From assembly GCA_964391725.1 (NCBI GenBank), contig CAYMNB010000056.1, positions 1-17,283 of the forward strand: a stretch of 17,283 bases of DNA, written 5' to 3'. The translations under genes and the position numbers were made by a program. This stretch comes from SpSt-1165 sp964391725 (lineage in GTDB: Bacteria; Chloroflexota; Anaerolineae; Anaerolineales; Anaerolineaceae). The notes beneath the pieces are model-generated. The model was not told the DNA's origin, did not search any database, and saw only the letters and a list, made by a program, of their open reading frames with translations. Below, piece after piece: positions 13,099 to 17,283 of this stretch (position 1 is the first letter of the stretch; every line of letters begins with the position of its first letter).

Positions 13099-14283
13099 TT
13101 AACCCAGCACATCCCACAACGCCTGACACACCTGATCGATCTGACCATCACTCATCCGCCCTGAAAAAGGGATTGCCATATTCTGATCGCCCAGCCACTC
13201 CGTTACAGGATAGTCACCGCGTTGATAACCGAATGCCTTTAGCATGTAAGGTTGTAAATGGATCGGTGAGAAATATGCCCGAATCGGTACCCCTTTGGAC
13301 TGCAGCGCATCTGCCACCTGGTTGCGGTCAAGCCCATCCGCCAGTCGCACCACGTAGACAAACCAGCTGACATCCGTGCAGTCTGCACCCACCTGCGGTA
13401 GATGAATGGCTTTCAGGTCTTGCAGCTTTTCCTGATAGCTGGCCGCCACACGCGCTCTGGCTGCCAATAACTCCGGCAATCGCTGCATCTGGGTAAAGCC
13501 CAAAGCGGCGCTCATCTCATCCAAACGGTAATTGTAACCAAGCCAGGTATGCTCCAACCAGGTGTCGCCATCAGACCGGCCTTGATTGCGCAGAGAACGC
13601 ATCAAGGCAGCTGCCTGGTCATCATCAGTGATAATCATACCCCCTTCACCCACGGTTATTTGTTTGTTGGGATAGAAGGCAAACACGCCATAATCGCCCA
13701 AAGTACCGGCTTTTCTGCCCTTATACGCCCCTCCCAGGGCTTCGCAGGAATCTTCGATCACAGTCAGTTGATAGCGATCCGCCACTGATTGGATAGCGTC
13801 ATAATCCGCCGGCTGTCCGAATACATCCACCGGGAGGATCGCCTTCAGTTTTCCGCCTGGTTCAATGCCGCGCGGCAGCCATTTTTTTGCCCTCACGCCG
13901 CTTGCCATCAGGTCATCGGCTGCCATGCCAAGCTGTGCTGCATCAATATTGCCGGAATTCGGCTCCACATCCACAAACACAGGAATGGCATGCTCAAACA
14001 AGATCACATTGGTGGAAGCAACAAACGAAAACGGCGTGGTCAACACCAGGTCACCCGTGCCAATGCCCGCCGCGCGCACACAGCAATGCAAACCGGCTGT
14101 ACCGGAATTCACCGCAATGGCGTGTTTCGCACCGGTGAACGCCCGGAACGAATCTTCAAATTGTTGAATGAACGGCCCCATACTGAGATAGTTAGTCTGC
14201 AACACCGACAATACGGCTGCCTGTTCTTCCGGCCCCAGATCAGGGGCTGACATGGGGATTTTGGGAGGTGCGTGAAAGTCCAT
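13099..14283 (-). CDS. DegT/DnrJ/EryC1/StrS-family PLP aminotransferase
   Basis: The 394-residue length is typical of sugar aminotransferases that act on nucleotide-linked keto-sugars. Motifs: NSGTAGL (59-65, phosphate binding), TPFSFVAST (83-91), IEDSCEALG (176-184, with Asp178 for the PLP ring nitrogen) and FYPNKQITVGEGG (203-215), with Lys207 as the Schiff-base lysine. All key residues are present. It starts 6 nt after the bactofilin stop. No glycosyltransferase or other nucleotide-sugar gene is adjacent, so the substrate cannot be read from context; the GNAT two genes downstream could N-acylate an amino sugar made here (as in bacillosamine-type pathways), but that is inference. Confidence 0.93.
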   Translation of the reverse strand: MDFHAPPKIPMSAPDLGPEEQAAVLSVLQTNYLSMGPFIQQFEDSFRAFTGAKHAIAVNSGTAGLHCCVRAAGIGTGDLVLTTPFSFVASTNVILFEHAIPVFVDVEPNSGNIDAAQLGMAADDLMASGVRAKKWLPRGIEPGGKLKAILPVDVFGQPADYDAIQSVADRYQLTVIEDSCEALGGAYKGRKAGTLGDYGVFAFYPNKQITVGEGGMIITDDDQAAALMRSLRNQGRSDGDTWLEHTWLGYNYRLDEMSAALGFTQMQRLPELLAARARVAASYQEKLQDLKAIHLPQVGADCTDVSWFVYVVRLADGLDRNQVADALQSKGVPIRAYFSPIHLQPYMLKAFGYQRGDYPVTEWLGDQNMAIPFSGRMSDGQIDQVCQALWDVLG

Positions 14284-14289
14284 CAGTTG

Positions 14290-14751
14290 TTAACTTTCCT
14301 GTTCAGGTTCTTCATCCAGATCAAGCTCTTCGACAACCTCAATTTCATCGGCATCAACCCCTTCAGCGATATCGATTGATTCTTCCATGGTGACCTTCCC
14401 ACGCAAAAAGGCGCCTTCCTGGGTGGAGAAACTGACCACCTTGACATCCCCCCACACATGGCCGGTTGAACGGATCTCCAGCTTTTCTGCTTCAATATTC
14501 CCCTGCACAAAGCCAGCCACGATGACGGAATTAGCAGAAAGTGTGCTGGTATTGACTCGCCCGCTCTGTCCAATCACCACCAGCCCTTTTATTGCCACTG
14601 TACCTTCAAAAGCCCCTTCGATCCTCACCCCGCCGCTGCCCGTCAAGTCACCTTTCCAGGTGATACCGGGACCCAAAACACTGGTGACCCGCTCCGTAGG
14701 CGTGATCACAACCTGCTGCGGTGTGCTGCTTTCGGTTCTTCGTTTGAACAT
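14290..14751 (-). CDS. Bactofilin (polymer-forming cytoskeletal protein)
   Basis: The ATG at 14751 is preferred because AAGGAG lies 6 nt upstream; an upstream in-frame extension lacks such a site and a TATAAT lies within it. The 153-residue protein has a short polar N-terminus and then the bactofilin beta-helix core (about 25-125): SVLGPGITWKGDL, GGVRIEGAFEGTV, GLVVIGQSGRV, VIVAGFVQGNIEA and so on, with glycine-hydrophobic repeats. It ends in a strongly acidic tail (EVVEELDLDEEPEQ). Bactofilins polymerise without nucleotide into membrane-associated filaments that scaffold cell-wall or polar machinery. It leads the tight cluster with the aminotransferase and the PH-domain protein, which hints at envelope work. 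Confidence 0.93.
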   Translation of the reverse strand: MFKRRTESSTPQQVVITPTERVTSVLGPGITWKGDLTGSGGVRIEGAFEGTVAIKGLVVIGQSGRVNTSTLSANSVIVAGFVQGNIEAEKLEIRSTGHVWGDVKVVSFSTQEGAFLRGKVTMEESIDIAEGVDADEIEVVEELDLDEEPEQES

Positions 14752-14781
14752 AGTAGCTCCTTCTGGCAATGGAATGACACC

Positions 14782-14787
14782 ATTATA
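14782..14787 (-). promoter_or_regulatory. -10 element for the bactofilin cluster
   Basis: TATAAT on the minus strand lies about 30 nt before the bactofilin ATG at 14751, in the 112-nt gap after arfB. Initiation near 14775 leaves a leader of roughly 24 nt with AAGGAG. No strong -35 is seen. Confidence 0.5.
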
Positions 14788-14863
14788 ACAAGCATTGCCC
14801 GCCGTTTGCCTGACAAAGGCCAATTAGCGGGTGTACGTCTGCTGACCAGACTGGACAGGCGGG

Positions 14864-15298
14864 CTAATCCTCTTTGGGGTAACGAAAGGCGCGATCTGCT
14901 TTCTTGCGCGCGTTCCTCTGCTTTGCTTCCAAACGCCGTTCTTGCGAGGCGGCGGTGCGCTTTGTCGGCCGGCGTTTGCGCGGCGGACGCATAGCTGCTG
15001 ATAACAACCCGTAGAAGCGCTGCAATGCTTCGGTTCTGTTCTGTAACTGCGACCGGTGCTGCATGGCTTTGATGATCAACACCCCCTCTTTGGTCACCCG
15101 CTTGCCGCCATGTTTTTTCAAGCGTTGCTTCACATCATCCGGCAGCGAGGGTGATTGGTCAATATCAAAACGCAGCACCACGGCTGATGCCACCTTGTTG
15201 ACATTCTGTCCGCCGGGCCCGCCTGACTGCGCCGTTTCAAAGTGCAACTCACTTTCCTCAACCGGGTTTTCATTGACCGTATTGTTTTCATGAATCAT
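14864..15298 (-). CDS. arfB: Alternative ribosome-rescue peptidyl-tRNA hydrolase ArfB
   Basis: With the ATG at 15298 the protein has 144 residues, close to E. coli ArfB/YaeJ (140). This start has GGAGGT 7 nt upstream; an ATG at 15313 lies only 4 nt after a TATAAT and would not be transcribed whole. The release-factor-like catalytic motif GGPGGQNVNK is present (GGQ at 29-31), followed by the single domain and a strongly basic tail (RKRRPTKR...ARKKADRAFR) that in homologues enters the empty mRNA channel of stalled ribosomes. It lacks codon-recognition domains, so it is not RF1 or RF2. It is divergent from the biotin-ligase gene and shares the promoter region with it. Confidence 0.95.
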   Translation of the reverse strand: MIHENNTVNENPVEESELHFETAQSGGPGGQNVNKVASAVVLRFDIDQSPSLPDDVKQRLKKHGGKRVTKEGVLIIKAMQHRSQLQNRTEALQRFYGLLSAAMRPPRKRRPTKRTAASQERRLEAKQRNARKKADRAFRYPKED

Positions 15299-15317
15299 CG
15301 TTTCTACCTCCATAATG

Positions 15318-15325
15318 ATTATAAT
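15318..15325. promoter_or_regulatory. Palindromic bidirectional -10 (ATTATAAT) between arfB and birA
   Basis: ATTATAAT reads TATAAT on both strands (15320-15325 plus, 15323-15318 minus). To the left it serves arfB, whose ribosome-binding site and ATG follow 6-20 nt later. To the right it lies 9 nt before the birA ATG. Both genes thus appear to start from one symmetric element with mutually exclusive polymerase binding. Neither direction shows a strong -35. Confidence 0.6.
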
Positions 15326-15334
15326 TCATCCACC

Positions 15335-16153
15335 ATGACAGAAAAAATCCACCCCTATGGCTTGTCTTTTCTCAGGAATGCTTTGGTCCCCGCCGTGATC
15401 GATGATCTGCGGTATTATGCCAGCATCGCTTCCACCAACACCGAAGCCAGCTGTGTACTCGAGCAGGGACAAATCCGGGGTAAAACATTGCTATTGGCAG
15501 AAGAACAAACCGCCGGCCGCGGAAGGCTGCAGCGCACCTGGCTCAGCGACCCGTACGACAGCCTTACCTTCAGCCTCGCCATCCCTGGAAACAACCTGCC
15601 AGTGCTGGACAACCCCCAGATGTTGACCCTGGTAGCAGCGGTAGCGGTCGTAGATGCCATTCAAGAACAGGCAGGCATTCAGGCTGCCATCAAATGGCCC
15701 AATGACATCCTGTTGAACGGCAAAAAAGCCTGCGGCATTCTGGTTGAAGCCGTCTGGCAGCCACCCATTTTGCTGGGTGTCATCGTAGGCATCGGCGTCA
15801 ATGTCGGCTCAAAGGCAGTTCCCGCTGCCATTGACCTGCGTTATCCTCCCACCTCGCTTGAGGATGCCTGCGGCTTCGCTGTTCAGCGTGAATCAGTATT
15901 GGTTTCGATCTTGCAGTCTTTCTTTCAATGGCTTCCCCATATGAATGAAGCAGCTTTTCGTAGCCACTATCAAAATCATTTGGCGTTTATCGGAGAATGG
16001 GTTAATATAATTAACAGTGAAGATCAATCCATACTTTCCGGCCAATGCATGGGGATTTCGCAGCAAGGCAGCCTCATGCTCCAACAAACAGATGGAACCA
16101 TGATTCATTGCACAGTGGGTGAGATCAGCCTGCGCCAGAACAATCACAAATAA
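15335..16153 (+). CDS. birA: Biotin-protein ligase, class I (no DNA-binding domain)
   Basis: The 272-residue protein covers the catalytic and C-terminal domains but lacks the N-terminal helix-turn-helix of the E. coli BirA repressor. Motifs: GRGRLQR (61-67, biotinyl-AMP loop), KWPNDILLNGKKACGILVEA (120-139), GIGVNV (152-157), and a C-terminal SH3-like part (about 225-270). It attaches biotin to the biotin-carrier domain of carboxylases via biotinyl-AMP. It cannot repress transcription like bifunctional BirA. The ATG at 15335 is chosen by homology of the N-terminus and by the -10 nine bases upstream, implying a nearly leaderless mRNA; an upstream in-frame extension would lie before the transcription start. 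The small membrane-protein gene follows after 30 nt. Confidence 0.93.
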   Translation: MTEKIHPYGLSFLRNALVPAVIDDLRYYASIASTNTEASCVLEQGQIRGKTLLLAEEQTAGRGRLQRTWLSDPYDSLTFSLAIPGNNLPVLDNPQMLTLVAAVAVVDAIQEQAGIQAAIKWPNDILLNGKKACGILVEAVWQPPILLGVIVGIGVNVGSKAVPAAIDLRYPPTSLEDACGFAVQRESVLVSILQSFFQWLPHMNEAAFRSHYQNHLAFIGEWVNIINSEDQSILSGQCMGISQQGSLMLQQTDGTMIHCTVGEISLRQNNHK

Positions 16154-16183
16154 AGACCAGAGAACTTCCCAAAGGAAGCAGAT

Positions 16184-16525
16184 ATGAGCGAAGATTATTC
16201 CGATCCATTACGCAGTCAATTCTTTAGTGACGAACCCGACGATGACAAAGAGGCTGGTGAAAGCACGCCGTTCCTCTTCTCTGAGGAAGAACAGATCGAC
16301 GAAGCACTGCAAGGTTTTCAAGAAGTAGAAACCTTCGATACTTATGGCATCTATGATGAATCCAACGGTGCTGCCGCAGCCGATGATGAAACCCCGCAAC
16401 GTCTTTTCCTGGGCATGAATGCGCTCCAGCGCTTCATTCTTGCGGTGATGATCTTTGTCATGGTGGTGATTCTGGGGGCTTTCTGCCTGATCCTGACCGG
16501 CAAGGTAGTACTGCCCTTCTTCTAA
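16184..16525 (+). CDS. Small C-terminally anchored membrane protein, unknown function
   Basis: The 113-residue protein is acidic and probably disordered over residues 1-75, then has one TM helix (about 83-107, FILAVMIFVMVVILGAFCLI) close to the C-terminus, so most of it should face the cytoplasm. The sequence around FLGMNALQRFILA resembles the membrane-proximal part of other acidic-linker proteins, but no family is recognised. AAAGGAAG precedes the ATG; the site is partly paired in a small CTTCC-CAAA-GGAAG hairpin (16165-16178). It follows birA by 30 nt and ends in a clear terminator, so the two form one transcription unit. Confidence 0.75.
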   Translation: MSEDYSDPLRSQFFSDEPDDDKEAGESTPFLFSEEEQIDEALQGFQEVETFDTYGIYDESNGAAAADDETPQRLFLGMNALQRFILAVMIFVMVVILGAFCLILTGKVVLPFF

Positions 16526-16552
16526 ATCTTCTCCCCATAAGGAAATTAGAGG

Positions 16553-16583
16553 AGCCAATGATGATGTTTGTCATTGGCTTTTT
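16553..16583 (+). terminator. Intrinsic terminator of the birA unit
   Basis: AGCCAATGA (16553-16561) and TCATTGGCT (16571-16579) form a perfect 9-bp stem with a 9-nt loop, followed by a T-run to 16583. It lies 28 nt after the stop of the small membrane protein. Confidence 0.9.
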
Positions 16584-16610
16584 GGGTTAAAATAGAAGGT
16601 GAAGGAAGAA

Positions 16611-16630
16611 ACAGGGTCTTGCAACCCTGT
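16611..16630 (+). other. 5' UTR hairpin before the sigma-factor gene
   Basis: ACAGGGT (16611-16617) and ACCCTGT (16624-16630) pair perfectly over 7 bp with a 6-nt loop. It lies about 20 nt before the AAGGA ribosome-binding site. It has no U-tract and is probably an mRNA leader structure or an operator-like dyad. No convincing promoter was found between the terminator and this point. Confidence 0.4.
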
Positions 16631-16660
16631 CTGTTGTATTACGTATTTAAGGATAGAACG

Positions 16661-17269
16661 ATGTCAGGAGAAAACGTGGAACACGAACTGCAGCAATGGC
16701 TCGATGAAGCCATGCAAGGGAAGGAAGAATCATTCTGCCGGCTGGTAGATCATTACCAAAACGGTGTCTATAACCTGTGCTACCGCATGCTGGGCAACCG
16801 CCATGAGGCAGAGGATGCCGCCCAGGAATCATTTTGGCGGGCATATTGCAATTTGCACCGCTATGACCCGTCACGCTCATTTCAAACCTGGCTGTTGTCG
16901 ATCGCCTCGCATTATTGCATCGACCAGCAGCGCAAACGCCGCATGACCCTCATCGCCATTGATGAACCATTTGAGGAAACATTCGGCAGCAACTCTCCGA
17001 CACCGGAGCACGTATATAGTAATAATGAACAAAGCAATCAAATGGAAGAACTGATCAACACCTTAAAACCCACCGACCGCGCCGCACTGGTGCTGCGTTA
17101 CTGGCACCAGATGTCGGAAAAAGAGATCGCAGATACGCTTTCTCTTTCGGTCAGCGCCGTAAAGAGCCGCCTGTTCCGTGCGAGAAAAGAATTGGCTGAA
17201 AAAATGGAGACACGGCGAGAAGAATATGAACTCCATGAAAGGGAAACCTATGAACCACAAAAAATTTGA
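16661..17269 (+). CDS. ECF-type (group 4) RNA polymerase sigma factor
   Basis: The ATG at 16661 has AAGGA 7-8 nt upstream. The 202-residue protein has sigma region 2 at about 27-94 (LVDHYQNGVYNLCYRMLGN, then DAAQESFWRAY and FQTWLLSIASHYCIDQQRKRR) and region 4 at about 128-178 (LKPTDRAALVLRYW...EIADTLSLSVSAVKSRLFRARKEL). Regions 1 and 3 are absent, as expected for ECF factors of the RpoE/SigW kind. A charged tail of about 20 residues follows region 4. The next gene begins inside its last codons, the usual sigma/anti-sigma arrangement, so activity is probably held by a membrane or zinc-binding anti-sigma factor. The stimulus is unknown. Confidence 0.93.
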   Translation: MSGENVEHELQQWLDEAMQGKEESFCRLVDHYQNGVYNLCYRMLGNRHEAEDAAQESFWRAYCNLHRYDPSRSFQTWLLSIASHYCIDQQRKRRMTLIAIDEPFEETFGSNSPTPEHVYSNNEQSNQMEELINTLKPTDRAALVLRYWHQMSEKEIADTLSLSVSAVKSRLFRARKELAEKMETRREEYELHERETYEPQKI

Positions 17270-17283
17270 ACAAATGATTCTGA
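17250..17283 (+). CDS. Start of a gene overlapping the sigma factor, probably anti-sigma factor (partial)
   Basis: ATG at 17250, after AAAGGGAAACC, opens MNHKKFEQMIL and runs off the window. It overlaps the end of the sigma gene by 20 nt in another frame, the layout typical of co-translated ECF sigma and zinc-finger anti-sigma genes. Only 11 residues are visible, so the call rests on context. Confidence 0.5.
   Translation, partial: MNHKKFEQMIL

Noticed and set aside
13099..14283. Assigning a specific sugar pathway to the DegT-family enzyme
   Set aside because: Family motifs do not distinguish substrates, and no dehydratase or glycosyltransferase lies nearby.
15299..15313. Five-residue longer start for arfB at 15313
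   Set aside because: The -10 lies 4 nt upstream, so the mRNA would begin at or after that codon. GGAGGT positions the ribosome on the ATG at 15298.
16568..16660. Upstream TTG start extending the sigma factor
   Set aside because: It falls in the terminator stem of the previous gene and has no ribosome-binding site; family length fits the ATG at 16661.

Overview
The window looks like a chromosomal scaffold from a metagenome-assembled bacterium. A run of exactly 100 N (1838-1937) marks a scaffold gap. Gene content and style suggest a Chloroflexota member, most likely Anaerolineae-like: a secreted subtilase, a membrane-anchored acidic protein with an N-terminal W/Y/G-rich motif, a bactofilin, a bacterial-PH membrane protein, and frequent TATAAT boxes very close to start codons. 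This assignment is inference; there is no rRNA or other marker gene here. I see no tRNA, rRNA, CRISPR array, intact mobile element or phage gene.

Layout. (1) 1-2542, plus strand: a terminator for an unseen upstream gene, then a promoter and a class I cyclic-di-GMP (GEMM-I) riboswitch leading a secreted S8 protease. The protease carries a C-terminal array of 21-nt/7-residue repeats (GGFGIWS). A second promoter, GEMM-I aptamer and terminator unit follows, with no plus-strand gene behind it. (2) 2708-4032, minus: a PIG-L/LmbE deacetylase followed by a decayed sufC-like ATPase gene. (3) 4100-5074, minus: a CPCC zinc-ribbon protein of unknown role. (4) 5132-8814, minus: two overlapping genes for a heterodimeric ABC exporter with one degenerate ATP site. 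(5) 8932-10923, minus: a single-pass membrane protein with a long acidic linker and an extracytoplasmic lectin-fold-like domain. (6) 10924-11386: an intergenic stretch with several hairpins and one candidate micro-ORF. (7) 11387-15298, minus: arfB, bactofilin, DegT/DnrJ aminotransferase, PH-domain membrane protein and GNAT acetyltransferase; the last four are packed with gaps of 6-14 nt. (8) 15335-17283, plus: biotin-protein ligase, a small single-TM protein, then an ECF-type sigma factor overlapping the start of a likely anti-sigma gene cut by the window end.

The most notable region is the left 2.5 kb. Two GEMM-I riboswitches bracket one secreted repeat-bearing protease. In both, the 3' side of the aptamer is complementary to the 5' arm of a following terminator hairpin, which predicts the same OFF logic (ligand bound, terminator formed). 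The second is the clearer case (a 9-bp antiterminator and an 8-bp terminator), yet it controls nothing visible. It is either a remnant of a lost paralogous gene or a free-standing c-di-GMP-responsive short RNA. A further recurring theme is that several genes (5074, 8814, 15335) have TATAAT 6-9 nt before the ATG, which predicts leaderless or near-leaderless mRNAs.
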